Assembly: GCF_033060595.1 (NCBI RefSeq) | Contig: NZ_CP133038.1 | Location: 1,550,001 to 1,614,000 of the forward strand | From: Pyramidobacter sp. YE332 | GTDB lineage: Bacteria; Synergistota; Synergistia; Synergistales; Dethiosulfovibrionaceae | Direction of reading: 5' to 3' | Length of the DNA stretch: 64,000 nucleotides | In this document: positions 8,095 to 17,083 of the stretch, piece by piece | Position numbering within the stretch: position 1 is the stretch's first letter | Layout: every line of letters begins with the position of its first letter | The notes under the pieces: generated by a model | The model's database searches: none | Told to the model about the DNA's origin: nothing | The model's input: only the letters and a program-made list of their open reading frames with translations | Position numbers and translations under genes: made by a program

Positions 8095-9327
8095 ATGTTC
8101 GCAAACCGTTCCGTCTTCGCCTGGTGCCTCTACGACACCGGACACTGCGCCTTCGCCACCGTCGTCATGGCCGTGGTGCTGCCCGTCTACTACCAGAACG
8201 TCGTCGCCGGCGGCGGATCGTGGGCGCTGTCGTCGTGGGGCTACGCTTCGTCGGTCGCGCTGCTCCTTTCGGCCCTGCTCACGCCCGTCGTGGGCACGTA
8301 CGTCGACGGCCGCCCGCTGAAGAAAAAATTCCTGCTGGCCTTCGCCGCGCTCGGCATCGCCGCCTCGGCCGCGCTGGCCTTCTCGGGGCAAGGGACGTGG
8401 CTTTACTCGCTCTCCTGCATGGTGCTGGGCACGGTCGGCCTCTCGGTGGCGTCGGTGTGTTACGACGCGCTGCTCACGTTCGTCGCGCCGCCGGGCACGA
8501 TGGACCGCGTTTCCACGCTCGGCTACGGCGTCGGCTACCTCGGCGGCGGCGTGCTGCTGGCCCTCGACATGATCCTGATCGCCCGCTTCGGCAAGCCGGG
8601 CGTGAAGATGTCGTTCCTGTCGGTCGCGCTCTGGTGGAGCGCCGCCGCGGCCGTGCTCACGGCGTGGGTGCCCGAGCCGCCGGCGGCCAACAACGCGCCC
8701 TCGGGGCTGAGGCAAACGCTGCGCGCGCTGGCGCACAGCTGGACGGAACTGAAGCAGTACCCCGAGGCGCTGCGTTTCATGGTCTCGTTCTGGCTCTACA
8801 ACGACGGCATCGGCACGATCGTCCGCATGGCCGCCGTGTTCGGCGCCGGACTGGGGATCTCGCAGAACCATCTCGTCGGCGCCATGCTGGCGACGCAGTT
8901 CGTGGGCGTGCCTTTCGCGCTCGTCTTCGCCCGTCTGGCGGAAAAATCCGGCAGCAAGCGCGCCGTCATGATCGCGCTTGCGTGGTATACGATTGTCGCC
9001 GTCGGAGCGATGTTCATCACGCAGGACTGGCATTTCTGGCTGATGGCCGTCGCCGTCGGCATGGTGCAGGGCGGCTCGCAGGCCATCAGCCGTTCGATCT
9101 ACGCCTCGATGCTGCCCGCCGGGCGCAGCGGTCACTTCTTCGGCCTCTACAACGTCTCCAGCAAGTTCGCCGGCATCGTCGGCCCGGCGCTGTGCGGCTT
9201 CGTCGCCCAAGCGACGGGTTCGCTGCGGCTGGCCGTGGGCGTGATCGCGCTGAACTTCATCGCCGGCATGGCGATCCTCGCCGGCGTGGACGTGGACAAG
9301 GGACGCGCCCGCGTCGCCGCGCAGTGA
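8095..9327 (+). CDS. Atg22/UMF1-family MFS transporter
   Basis: Inner-membrane major facilitator of 410 residues with about twelve hydrophobic segments. The N-terminal stretch [27 protein letters not shown] is characteristic of the UMF1 group related to the yeast vacuolar amino-acid effluxer Atg22. Basic loops ([10 protein letters not shown] near 65; EKSGSKRAV near 285) fit the usual MFS loop positions. An efflux role, possibly for amino acids, is plausible by homology but not shown here. It heads a probable operon with the GIY-YIG gene (five bases downstream), the TfoX-N gene and perhaps the sirtuin. Confidence 0.85.
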   Translation: MFANRSVFAWCLYDTGHCAFATVVMAVVLPVYYQNVVAGGGSWALSSWGYASSVALLLSALLTPVVGTYVDGRPLKKKFLLAFAALGIAASAALAFSGQGTWLYSLSCMVLGTVGLSVASVCYDALLTFVAPPGTMDRVSTLGYGVGYLGGGVLLALDMILIARFGKPGVKMSFLSVALWWSAAAAVLTAWVPEPPAANNAPSGLRQTLRALAHSWTELKQYPEALRFMVSFWLYNDGIGTIVRMAAVFGAGLGISQNHLVGAMLATQFVGVPFALVFARLAEKSGSKRAVMIALAWYTIVAVGAMFITQDWHFWLMAVAVGMVQGGSQAISRSIYASMLPAGRSGHFFGLYNVSSKFAGIVGPALCGFVAQATGSLRLAVGVIALNFIAGMAILAGVDVDKGRARVAAQ

Positions 9328-9332
9328 AAAAA

Positions 9333-9641
9333 ATGCCGAATTATTACAATTACATCCTCCGCTGCGCCGACGGCACGCTGTACAGCGGCTCCACCGTCGA
9401 TCCCCAAAAGCGCCTGGCCGCCCACAACGCCGGACGCGGCGCCAAATATACGCGCTCGCGCCGCCCCGTGCGCATGATCGCCCTCTGGCAGTGGCCGGAC
9501 AAAGGCGCGGCCATGAGCGCCGAAGCGCGCGTCAAGCGCCTGACGCGAGAAGAAAAACTGGCGCTGGCGGCGGGCGTTTCCTTCCCGTCCGGCGGGAAGC
9601 GCGTCTCCGTTCCGAAGGAAAAACGGCCCAGACGAAATTAG
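9333..9641 (+). CDS. GIY-YIG superfamily small nuclease (YhbQ/UPF0213-like)
   Basis: Protein of 102 residues made almost entirely of a GIY-YIG nuclease domain. The first strand [12 protein letters not shown] and second strand [19 protein letters not shown] correspond to the two halves of the motif, with the catalytic arginine in KRLAAHN and a lysine/arginine-rich tail (KRPRRN). The start ATG 9333 is five bases after the transporter stop; an in-frame GTG at 9324 overlapping that stop is an alternative. Close relatives act in DNA repair or stress tolerance in other bacteria; the function here is inferred. Confidence 0.85.
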   Translation: MPNYYNYILRCADGTLYSGSTVDPQKRLAAHNAGRGAKYTRSRRPVRMIALWQWPDKGAAMSAEARVKRLTREEKLALAAGVSFPSGGKRVSVPKEKRPRRN

Positions 9642-9651
9642 GGAGGGGCTC

Positions 9652-9966
9652 ATGGCGTCAAGCAAAGAGTTTTTGTCTTTGATCATGGAACGACTCTCGG
9701 AACTGCCGGAAGTCGCTTTCCGGCCGATGATGGGAGAATACGTCCTCTATTATCGGGACAAAGTCATCGGCGGCGTTTACGACGACCGTTTCCTCGTCAA
9801 GCCCGTCGCGGCGGCCATCTCACTGATGCCCGACGCGGCCTTCGAACTTCCCTACGAGGGCGGGAAGCCGATGCTCATGGTACGCGACGTCAGCGACCGG
9901 GAATTCCTCAGAAAGCTCATCGAAGCGACGTACGACGCGCTGCCGGCCGCCGGGGAAAAGAAATAA
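9652..9966 (+). CDS. TfoX N-terminal domain protein
   Basis: Stand-alone TfoX/Sxy N-terminal domain of 104 residues. The conserved core FRPMMGEYVLYYRDKVIGGVYDD (residues 23-45) and the late segment PMLMVRDVSDREFLRKLI are recognisable. In Gammaproteobacteria the domain belongs to the competence regulator Sxy; isolated copies like this one have no established role. The ribosome binding site is GGGAGG. It follows the GIY-YIG gene by 10 bases and is followed by the sirtuin gene 42 bases on. Confidence 0.85.
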   Translation: MASSKEFLSLIMERLSELPEVAFRPMMGEYVLYYRDKVIGGVYDDRFLVKPVAAAISLMPDAAFELPYEGGKPMLMVRDVSDREFLRKLIEATYDALPAAGEKK

Positions 9967-10008
9967 CCGCTCCGCTTCCGTTTTGGAACATCACTGGGAG
10001 GTGTTGTC

Positions 10009-10767
10009 ATGACGTTACAGGAACAGGCGCGCCAGTGCGCCCAAATAATCCATGATTCCCGCGACACGGCCGCCGTCAGCGGCGCCGGGCTGTCCACCGC
10101 GGCGGGGATCCCCGACTTCCGCGGGCCGCAGGGCATTTACCGGCGCGCCGACGTGGAAGCCGACAAACTCTTCGACATCAACTACTTCGAACGCGATCCG
10201 TCGTATTATTATCGTTTTCACCGCGAATGCGAGCGCATGCTGGCGCACATCGAGCCGACCTTCACGCACAAATTCCTCGCCCGCCTCGAGGCCGAGGGCC
10301 GGTTGAGCGGCATCGTCACGCAGAACTTCGACGGCCTGCACGAAGCCGCCGGGTCGAAAGCAGTCTACCAGATCCACGGCACGATCCGCCGCGCCCACTG
10401 TACCAAATGCGGCGAATATTACGGCTACGACGCCGTCAACCGAATGCTCGAGACGGCCGACGTGCCGATCTGCCATTGCGGCGGCGTGATCAAGCCCGAC
10501 ATCGTCTTTTTCGGAGAAAGCGTCAAATACCTGACGGAATGCGAGCGGCTCTGCTCGCGCGCCGAGCTGCTCTTCGTGCTCGGCTCGTCGCTCAACGTCG
10601 TGCCGGCGGCGTTCCTGCCCCAGCTCTGCCGCGGCAAAATCGTGGTCGTCAACCGCGGCGAAGTGTCCGCCGACTATCTGCCGCCGTCGCGCATCACCCT
10701 GCGCGTCGACGCCGACCTCGACGCTTTCTTCCGCGCCGTCAAGGCCGAATTGGCAACGCTGCGGTGA
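10009..10767 (+). CDS. NAD-dependent protein deacylase (sirtuin)
   Basis: Sir2-family enzyme that removes acyl groups from lysines using NAD+. The NAD-binding motif GAGLSTAAGIPDFRG is at residues 25-39, VTQNFDGLHE at 103-112, catalytic H123 in QIHG, and structural zinc cysteines C131, C134, C155 and C157. The second pair is CxC (CHC) rather than the common CxxC. The conserved KPDIVFFGE and LGSSLNVVPA motifs follow. At 252 residues it is a class III/U-size single-domain enzyme. Ribosome binding site GGGAGG. Its downstream terminator has lost one arm (see 10802-10828). Confidence 0.93.
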   Translation: MTLQEQARQCAQIIHDSRDTAAVSGAGLSTAAGIPDFRGPQGIYRRADVEADKLFDINYFERDPSYYYRFHRECERMLAHIEPTFTHKFLARLEAEGRLSGIVTQNFDGLHEAAGSKAVYQIHGTIRRAHCTKCGEYYGYDAVNRMLETADVPICHCGGVIKPDIVFFGESVKYLTECERLCSRAELLFVLGSSLNVVPAAFLPQLCRGKIVVVNRGEVSADYLPPSRITLRVDADLDAFFRAVKAELATLR

Positions 10768-10801
10768 ATGTCCCGCGCGGTTGCATTTTATTTCATCACA
10801 G

Positions 10802-10828
10802 AAAAACCGTCCCGAAGATCTCAGCTTG
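10802..10828. repeat. 27-bp direct repeat, left copy (half terminator) at island boundary
   Basis: These 27 bases, beginning AAAAACCGTCCCG and ending CTCAGCTTG, are identical to 18456-18482. At the right copy they form the left arm and part of the loop of a perfect terminator; here the right arm is missing and unrelated sequence begins at 10829. The position is just after the sirtuin gene, which is where a terminator would be expected. Confidence 0.9.
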
Positions 10829-10859
10829 TAGACTGTATCCCCCACAATGGAGACAATAA

Positions 10860-10907
10860 CAAAAAGCCCTCCTGTCGTAGAATAAAAAACTGCGTCAGGA
10901 GGGCTTT
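10860..10907 (-). terminator. Terminator downstream of the LysR gene
   Basis: Arms AAAGCCCTCCTG (10863-10874) and CAGGAGGGCTTT (10896-10907) form a 12-bp stem. Read on the complement it is followed by a T run. The stretch 10908-11057 between it and the LysR stop shows no gene. Confidence 0.75.
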
Positions 10908-11057
10908 CGTATAACAAAAACATACAAATGGAGAATACCCGGCAGAAAAAGTGTTTCGGCTCAAAGCCCGAGAATCATATGATGCGCTTGTGCCGCAATC
11001 ACATCACAGCTTGGCGTGATACGGGGAAATGTTTTTTGCATCGAAAAGCGAGCGAAC

Positions 11058-11996
11058 TCATGCCCGCGCGCGGCCGCCGAACTTCTCCAGACAGCATGCG
11101 CGGATACAGTCCACCAGGAGCCGGGCCTGCGAGCTGAGAGGACGGCTTTTTTTGTAGGTAGCGACGACATCCCATTTCATTGGCTCGCTGTCGACGAAGA
11201 AGAAGCGCAGGTTCTCATCTTCGCAAGCTTCGGCGTAGCTCGTCGTGGCAAAGCCGACGCCCTGATTCTGACGCACGAAGTTCATCGCCGTGTGGATGTT
11301 GGGCGTGACAAGCCGTACGCCGGGCAGCACGCCGGCGTTTTCGAGGAAGGAGTAGAGCATTTCGTAAATGTTCTGGCTTTCCTGAAACATCACAAAAGGT
11401 TCGTTCTGGAACAGCGTGAACTGTTCCTCGCTGATGTGCGAAATACCTTTTTCGTCCGGCAGCGCGGCGAGAATGGGATTGCTGCGGCTGACGGCGAACA
11501 CGGCAGCGTCGGTCATAAGGAATTCGTGCGTACAGGTGAAGCCTTGGTACTGGTTGGGCAGGTGCGTCAGCGCGAAATCGACGCGGTCGTGCTCGATCAG
11601 CGAAGCAAGGTGCTGGTGGGGCCCCTCCTCCAGACTGACGCGAATGTTGGGCCAAGCGCGCCAGAACACGCTCAGGATCTCCGGCAGCAGACTGGCCGAA
11701 CGCCACGGCGTGAGGCCGACGCGAACTTCTCCGCGGTCGGGAGCCTTGAGGTTGGCAAAGCTGCGGCGCAGATTCTTGCCGCGCAGAATCTCTTCCCTGA
11801 CGTAACTTCGATACAGTTCGCCGGCTTCAGTCAGCTTCAGTGGATAGGAAGAGCGGTCGAACAGCTCAATCCCCAGCTCATTTTCCAAGCGGCGCAGGTA
11901 TTTGCTCAGCGACGGCTGCGAGACGTACAGTTTTTCCGCCGCGCGGGAGATGTTTCCCGTTTCGGCGATCGCCAGAAAATAATCGTAATTGTTCAT
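11058..11996 (-). CDS. LysR-family transcriptional regulator
   Basis: DNA-binding regulator of 312 residues with an N-terminal winged helix-turn-helix (FLAIAETGNISRAAEKLYVSQPSLSKYLRRLENELG, residues 7 to 42) and a periplasmic-binding-protein-like effector domain starting near residue 92 (GEVRVGLTP). It is divergent from the aldolase/TRAP/dehydrogenase genes, the classic arrangement for a LysR activator controlling an adjacent catabolic operon, and the intergenic region carries a T-N11-A dyad. The probable ligand is the transported acid or a derivative, which is inference. The gene is at the left edge of the island bounded by the 27-bp repeat. Confidence 0.92.
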   Translation of the reverse strand: MNNYDYFLAIAETGNISRAAEKLYVSQPSLSKYLRRLENELGIELFDRSSYPLKLTEAGELYRSYVREEILRGKNLRRSFANLKAPDRGEVRVGLTPWRSASLLPEILSVFWRAWPNIRVSLEEGPHQHLASLIEHDRVDFALTHLPNQYQGFTCTHEFLMTDAAVFAVSRSNPILAALPDEKGISHISEEQFTLFQNEPFVMFQESQNIYEMLYSFLENAGVLPGVRLVTPNIHTAMNFVRQNQGVGFATTSYAEACEDENLRFFFVDSEPMKWDVVATYKKSRPLSSQARLLVDCIRACCLEKFGGRARA

Positions 11997-12339
11997 ATTT
12001 GTCGCCTCCGCATAAGTATTCCGAAATAGGCATGACTATTATATAACAAGATGAATTAGACAAACGTTTGAATTTCTTATATGATAGCCTCGTCGACAAT
12101 AAATATTACTAACTAAATAGCCGCTACGATTGTTGACATAGCTCCTTTTGAACGCCGATACAAAGGCGCGGGCGCGTCAGGCGGAAGGTTTTTCGTAGTC
12201 CAAAATTATAACCCGTAATGAATAAATTTGGTTAAATTGAGTTTTCGAAAATCAACGCTTTAGTGTGACAAATTTTCTTCGAGCGTTTCCGCGGCAGGAA
12301 GTCGCGATGTTTCAAAATTTTTTCTCTGAGGTGGTTTAC
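11997..12339. other. Divergent regulatory region between LysR and the catabolic operon
   Basis: This 343-base stretch is AT-rich relative to its surroundings and has no convincing gene. It holds the LysR-type dyad at 12205-12219, a TTGACA hexamer at 12133-12138 without a clear -10 partner, and the GAGGTGG ribosome binding site of the aldolase just before 12340. An upstream in-frame TTG/ATG extension of the aldolase (from 12265) is open but lacks a ribosome binding site. Confidence 0.5.
12205..12219. promoter_or_regulatory. Candidate LysR-type operator (T-N11-A dyad)
   Basis: ATTATAACCCGTAAT is a dyad (ATTA, seven bases, TAAT) that fits the T-N11-A consensus for LysR-family recognition sites. 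It lies between the divergent LysR and aldolase genes. Confidence 0.4.
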
Positions 12340-13020
12340 ATGGCTAACATTGGCTGCAAAATCGTGATGAACTTTCCCCGTCCTCCCAAAGAATTGGTCG
12401 AGAAGTTCCGCGGCCTACCCGTGGCAAACATCGACGACTGCATGAACCGCACGGCGGCCGTGCGTCCCGAGATCTGCCCGTTGAACAGCGTGCCTCTGTT
12501 GGGCGTGGCTTTCACCGTCAAGGTTGCCGAAGGCGACAATCTGATGTTCCACAAGGCCATGGATCTGGCGCAGCCGGGCGACGTTATCGTTATTGACGCC
12601 GGCGGCGACGTCAGCCGTTCCATCTTCGGCGAGATCATGGCGCAGTACTGCAAGACGCGCGGCGTTGCCGGCCTGATGGTCGACGGCAGTGTGCGCGACC
12701 GCGACGAGCTGGCTGCCATGGACATGCCCATCTACGCCCGCGGCGCAACGCCGAACGGTCCCTACAAGAACGGCCCCGGCGAGATCGGCACGACGATCTC
12801 CTTTGGCGGTATCGTCGTCCGTCCCGGCGACATCGTGATCGGCGACGGCGACGGCGCGCTCTTCATCCACCCCGAAGAAGCCGAGGAACTGGCCGCTAAG
12901 GCTCGCGCCACGTCGGAAAAAGAGGCTGTGTGGATCGAGAACATCAAGAAGACAGGCAAATTCGACCGTCCCTGGGTCGACGTCAAGTTGAAGGAAATCG
13001 GCTGCGAGATTGTCGAGTAG
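12340..13020 (+). CDS. RraA-like aldolase (HMG/CHA aldolase family)
   Basis: Protein of 226 residues in the RraA/4-hydroxy-4-methyl-2-oxoglutarate aldolase fold. Family motifs are VANIDDCMNRTAAVRP near 28-43, GDVIVIDAGGDVSRSIFGE near 80-98 and GVAGLMVDGSVRD ending at residue 120. Members either cleave 4-hydroxy-4-methyl-2-oxoglutarate-type acids to pyruvate or, as RraA proper, inhibit RNase E. The setting with a TRAP transporter and two dehydrogenases argues for a metabolic aldolase. Start chosen at ATG 12340 for its GAGGTGG site; an ATG 75 bases upstream lacks one. It is the first gene of the island operon. Confidence 0.88.
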   Translation: MANIGCKIVMNFPRPPKELVEKFRGLPVANIDDCMNRTAAVRPEICPLNSVPLLGVAFTVKVAEGDNLMFHKAMDLAQPGDVIVIDAGGDVSRSIFGEIMAQYCKTRGVAGLMVDGSVRDRDELAAMDMPIYARGATPNGPYKNGPGEIGTTISFGGIVVRPGDIVIGDGDGALFIHPEEAEELAAKARATSEKEAVWIENIKKTGKFDRPWVDVKLKEIGCEIVE

Positions 13021-13079
13021 TTTTTTCTGCTCCGACAGCAACGCAGCACTTTAATCTATAGAAAAGAGGGTATTTGAAA

Positions 13080-14104
13080 ATGATGAACTTCCGCAGATCG
13101 TTCCTTTCCGCCGTCTGTCTGGCCCTGTTCGTTTCCGCCGCATGGGGCGCCGATCCGGTCGTACTTCGCATGAACACGAACATCAGCGAAAACGACTTGA
13201 AAAACAGCTCCTTCGGTCTGGGCATCACGACGCTCGTCGAGCAATGCGACAAACTCAGCAACGGACGCCTCAAGGTCGAGGTATTCCCCACAGCCAGCTG
13301 GGCAAGACGCCTTCCGAAGTGGTCGGCGGCGCTCAAATGGGGTCGTTCGAGATGTTCAACCTTGTGGCCGGCAGCTGGGGCGAGTACACCAACGCGTTCC
13401 TGCCCGTGAACACGCCCTACCTGTTCACCGACGAAAAGGTCCTTCAGGAGTTCCTCTACGGCCCCGAAGGCCAGAAGATCAAAGACAAGGTTCTGGCCGA
13501 TACCGATACCCGCGTCGTTTTCTACGGCTGGCTGGGCTTCCGCAACATCATCAACAATGTTCGCCCGATCACGAAGCCCGAGGATCTCAAAGGGCTGAAG
13601 ATGCGCGTGCTCTCCGATCGTTACACGATCAAGACGTTCGAGACCTTCGGCGCGCCTACTATTCAGGTTTCTTACAGCGAGCTGTACACCGCTTCGCAGC
13701 AGGGGCTGATCGACGGTTCCGACGGACCTTTCGTGAACATCTACAACTCCAAGCTGTACGAGGTCCAGAAGTATCTGTCCGAGACGCGCAACGCCTACAC
13801 GCTGGCGGTCATGTGCATCGCGGAGGAAGCTTATCAGGGGCTGCCCGAAGATCTGCGCGATGCGTTCGACAAGGCCTGCGCTGCCGCTCAGAAGGTGGCC
13901 GAGGACAACCAGAAATTCGAGGACGCCTGCTTGAGCGAGCTGAAAAAAGTGATGACCTTCAACCAGCTCACTCCCGAGCAGATGAAGGCGTTTGAGGATG
14001 CCGCTCAGCCCGTGCGCGACATGGTCCGCCAAGAAATGGGCGACGAAGCCTGGAACGCGATCGTCAAAGAGATCGAGACCATCAAGGCCCGCCTCGGCAA
14101 ATAG
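13080..14104 (+). pseudogene. TRAP transporter substrate-binding protein DctP, one-base frameshift
   Basis: Periplasmic solute receptor for a tripartite ATP-independent transporter that takes up organic acids. The first reading frame gives a signal peptide (FLSAVCLALFVSAAWGA) and DctP sequence up to GRLKVEVFP; the rest (QLGKTPSEVVGGAQMGSF onward, to IKARLGK) continues in another frame. The break is at the C4 run 13286-13289: one more C would restore VFPHSQLGKTP and a full-length receptor of about 341 residues. Everything else is conserved, so the gene is either recently inactivated or miscalled in a homopolymer. Receptor, small and large subunits follow one another as a normal dctPQM set. Confidence 0.88.
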
Positions 14105-14216
14105 TTTGCCACAGCTTCCTGCAAGCGGCCGCACATCTTTCGCGCGGCCGCTTGTTTTTGAAAAACAGTTTTGTGATACGGCTTACAATGTTTTGCAGTT
14201 AAAGGAGGCGCTTCTC

Positions 14217-14777
14217 TTGAAAAAAAGCGTTCTGAGATTCCTGAACGAATTCGAAGTCTATATCGGTGCCACGCTCTTCGCAGCGATGACAATCCTGCTG
14301 ACGCTGCAGGTGATCACGCGTTATCTGTTCAACTATTCGTTCAGCTGGACGGAAGAGCTGTGCACCGTCTTCTTCATCTGGCTGTCGTACCTGGGCGCCT
14401 GCGGCGGCGTGTTGAAGGGCAAGCATCTGCGTATTGACGGCTTCCTCAACAGCCTACACGGCAAGGCGAAAAAGGCCTTACTGATCTTCACCGATCTGGT
14501 GACGATGGGCTTCTGCCTCTACATGATCCCACCGCTGATGAAGATCATCGCCAACTTCGCGAGGCGCAACAGCGCTACGATCCTGCTGCGTATGCCCAAA
14601 TCGGTGATCTATGCTGTGCTGCCGTTCTGCTTCGCGTTGATGACGCTGCGCCTGATCCAGGATTGCTGGCGCATCGCCACGTCGAGCGACGACGACGTGA
14701 AAGTGACAACCAGCCGCTCCATCTTCGACGCGAATCTTGACGAGGAAACCGCTGAAAACGACGGAGGAGGCAAATAA
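14217..14777 (+). CDS. TRAP transporter small membrane subunit DctQ
   Basis: Four-helix membrane subunit of the TRAP transporter, 186 residues. Hydrophobic segments fall around residues 13-33, 45-67, 85-107 and 125-147, and the family block WTEELCTVFFIWLSYLGAC is present in the second helix. I use TTG at 14217 because AAAGGAGG sits just upstream; no ATG fits. The stop is two bases before the large-subunit gene. It forms the membrane complex with DctM that uses an ion gradient to import the acid delivered by DctP. Confidence 0.9.
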   Translation: MKKSVLRFLNEFEVYIGATLFAAMTILLTLQVITRYLFNYSFSWTEELCTVFFIWLSYLGACGGVLKGKHLRIDGFLNSLHGKAKKALLIFTDLVTMGFCLYMIPPLMKIIANFARRNSATILLRMPKSVIYAVLPFCFALMTLRLIQDCWRIATSSDDDVKVTTSRSIFDANLDEETAENDGGGK

Positions 14778-14779
14778 CC

Positions 14780-16075
14780 ATGGAGAACAGCGTTGCCATC
14801 CTTTTCGGAGTGATGTTCGCGCTCCTTTTTCTCGGCGTGCCCATCGGCGTTTCCATCGCCTGCGCGATGCTGGCGCTGATCCGCTTCGCGCCGATCACCA
14901 AGCTGACGTTTATCGCTCAGTCCCTTTACTCGGGGCTGGACAACTTCACGCTGCTGTCGCTACCCTTCTTCATGATCGCCGGCACGATCATGGAAGGCGG
15001 CGGGATCTCGCGCCGCATCGTCAAGGCGGCCAACTCGGCGATCGGTAACGTCACCGGCAGCCTCGGTATGGTATCGATCATCGCCTGCATGTTCTTTGGC
15101 GCAGTTTCCGGTTCGGCGATCGCCACAGTAGCGGCGATCGGCTCAATCATGCTGCCCGCAATGGCTCAGGAAGGCTATAACCGCACCTACGCGACGGCGC
15201 TGATCGCCGTGGCCGGCAGTCTTGGCATGATCGTGCCGCCAAGCACGCCGATGGTCGTGTACGGTGTCACCAACAACGTCTCGATCGGCGCTCTGTTCAT
15301 GGGCGGTTTTCTGCCCGCGATGGTCGTCGGCGGTCTGCTGATGACGGTGAACTACTTCACCTGCAGGAAATACGGCTGGGTGGGCAAGAATCACCGCCTC
15401 AGCGGCAAGGAAATAGCTAAGACTTTTTGGGACGCCAAATGGGCTCTTTTGATGCCGGTAATCATCCTCGGCGGCATCTATTCCGGCGTTGTCACGCCGA
15501 CGGAAGCCTCCGTTGTCGGCTGCTCCTACGGGATCATCGTCGGCCGTTTCATTTACAGGGAGCTGACGTGGCGCAACATCTGGGAGATGTACAAGAAGAA
15601 CACCAGCTTCATCGGCGCGATGCTGTTCACGTTCGCCCCCGCCGGCGCGCTGAGCTCGATTTTCGCTTATATGAAGATCCCTGCCAGGATCACGGCGTTC
15701 TTCATCTCGATTTCGTCCAACCCTTACGTGATCCTGTTCATGATCCTGATCCTGCTGCTCATCGTCGGCATGTTCCTGGAAACGACTCCTTCGATGCTGC
15801 TGATTTCGCCCATTTTACTGGCAGTCGTCCAGGAGATCGGCGTCAATCCCGTGCACTTCGGCATCTTCATGGTACTGGCGCTCTGCGTCGGCCTGGTGAC
15901 GCCGCCGGTGGCCATGGACCTGTTCGTCGCTCAGTCGATGACGGGCATCGACATGATCTCTATCGCGCGCAAAGGCAAATGGTTCATTCTCTCGATGATC
16001 GCCGCGACGCTGATCATTCTCTATGTGCCCTGGATCAGTCTGGTACTGCCGAAATTCTTCGGCATGATTCGTTAA
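14780..16075 (+). CDS. TRAP transporter large permease subunit DctM
   Basis: Main channel subunit, 431 residues, with about twelve hydrophobic helices. Family signatures include LFLGVPIGVSIACAMLALI near 14-32, GAVSGSAIATVAAIGSIMLP around 100, IVPPSTPMVVYG around 150, and GMFLETTPSMLLISPIL near 332. Ribosome binding site GGAGG at the end of dctQ. Length and helix pattern are normal for the DctM group that transports C4 to C6 organic acids, but the acid cannot be named from sequence. Followed 27 bases later by the dehydrogenase gene of the same operon. Confidence 0.93.
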   Translation: MENSVAILFGVMFALLFLGVPIGVSIACAMLALIRFAPITKLTFIAQSLYSGLDNFTLLSLPFFMIAGTIMEGGGISRRIVKAANSAIGNVTGSLGMVSIIACMFFGAVSGSAIATVAAIGSIMLPAMAQEGYNRTYATALIAVAGSLGMIVPPSTPMVVYGVTNNVSIGALFMGGFLPAMVVGGLLMTVNYFTCRKYGWVGKNHRLSGKEIAKTFWDAKWALLMPVIILGGIYSGVVTPTEASVVGCSYGIIVGRFIYRELTWRNIWEMYKKNTSFIGAMLFTFAPAGALSSIFAYMKIPARITAFFISISSNPYVILFMILILLLIVGMFLETTPSMLLISPILLAVVQEIGVNPVHFGIFMVLALCVGLVTPPVAMDLFVAQSMTGIDMISIARKGKWFILSMIAATLIILYVPWISLVLPKFFGMIR

Positions 16076-16102
16076 AATTTACAAGGGAAGAGGTCTTTTC
16101 AC

Positions 16103-17011
16103 ATGGCTCAGAATGTTTCTCTCGGTTATATCGGTTTCGGCGAAGCCGCCTATCACATGGCCAAAGGGCTGTGCGACGAGGGGCTGACGGGAATTCTCGC
16201 CTACGACGTGGCGATGGGCTCGGACGGTCCTTACAAGAAAACGGTGCTCGACCGCGTCGCCAGCGCCGGCAGCGTGACGGCCGCCGCTTCCGCAAAGGAA
16301 CTTGTCGAGAAGTGCGACTTCGTCGTCATCGCCGTGCCCGCGCGCTTTACCCCCTCCACGGCCGATGGCCTGCTGCCGATGGCCCGCAAAGGACAGTACT
16401 TCATCGACGTGACCACGGCTCTGCCCGACATCAAGACGGCCGAGGCAAAGAAGTTTGCCGAAAAAGGCGCGCTTTACGTGGATTCTGCGATGCTCGGCGG
16501 CCTCGTCGGCTACGGTCACAAGGTCCCCATCCTCGCTTCCGGCGAAGGCTCGGACGCTTGGCACGACTCGATGACGCCCTGGGGCATGAACATCACGCTT
16601 GTCGGCGAAGGTTCCAAAGCCGGCGACGCTTCGCGCATCAAGCTGGTGCGCAGTGTCTTCACCAAGGGACTGGAAGCGCTGCTGACGGAGGCGCTTGCGT
16701 TCGCTCATAAGTGCGGCCTTGAAGACCGTTTCATGCAGTCGATCTGCGCCACGATGGCCAAGCAGCCGTTTGAAAAGCTCGTCGTCGCCCTGGCCGGATC
16801 GGACTTTGTTCATTCCGAGCGCCGCGGCTTTGAAGTGGGTGAAGCGATGGAACTGATGGGGCAGGTCGGCGTCAAACCGCTCGTTTCCGCCGGCGCCAAG
16901 GCGCGCATGGAGCACACCACCAGCTTCGGCTGCGCCAAGGAGCTGAACGGCGCGGCGCCCCAGTCGCTCGCCGAGATCTTCGCGCTGATGGACCGCAAAA
17001 ACTACAACTAG
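16103..17011 (+). CDS. NAD(P)-binding dehydrogenase with DUF1932 C-terminal domain
   Basis: Protein of 302 residues with an N-terminal Rossmann fold (LGYIGFGEAAYHMAKGL, residues 7 to 23) of the 6-phosphogluconate/3-hydroxyisobutyrate dehydrogenase superfamily and a helical C-terminal domain of the DUF1932 type. VIAVPARFTP and YVDSAMLGGLVGYGHKVPILASG match the dinucleotide and substrate-loop regions. Such enzymes oxidise beta-hydroxyacids such as threonate or related four-carbon acids. The catalytic lysine of beta-hydroxyacid dehydrogenases probably is K206 in the RIKLVRSVF helix. Neighbours (TRAP, aldolase, Ldh2) indicate a role in oxidising the imported acid. Substrate unknown. Confidence 0.85.
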   Translation: MAQNVSLGYIGFGEAAYHMAKGLCDEGLTGILAYDVAMGSDGPYKKTVLDRVASAGSVTAAASAKELVEKCDFVVIAVPARFTPSTADGLLPMARKGQYFIDVTTALPDIKTAEAKKFAEKGALYVDSAMLGGLVGYGHKVPILASGEGSDAWHDSMTPWGMNITLVGEGSKAGDASRIKLVRSVFTKGLEALLTEALAFAHKCGLEDRFMQSICATMAKQPFEKLVVALAGSDFVHSERRGFEVGEAMELMGQVGVKPLVSAGAKARMEHTTSFGCAKELNGAAPQSLAEIFALMDRKNYN

Positions 17012-17022
17012 GCCCATAGGAC

Positions 17023-17055
17023 ACAAGGCGCTCCGGCCAAGCCGGAGCGCCTTGT
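17023..17055 (+). other. Intercistronic hairpin without T tract
   Basis: A perfect 15-bp stem (17023-17037 with 17041-17055) with a three-base loop lies between the two dehydrogenase genes. No T run follows, so it more probably protects mRNA ends or tunes expression than terminates transcription. Confidence 0.6.
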
Positions 17056-17083
17056 CGCACAGATAAAAGCAGGAGGAATAAAG

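Noticed and set aside
10961-11170. 69-codon minus-strand frame beyond the LysR gene
   Set aside because: It overlaps the end of the LysR gene in another frame and has no ribosome binding site or recognisable sequence.
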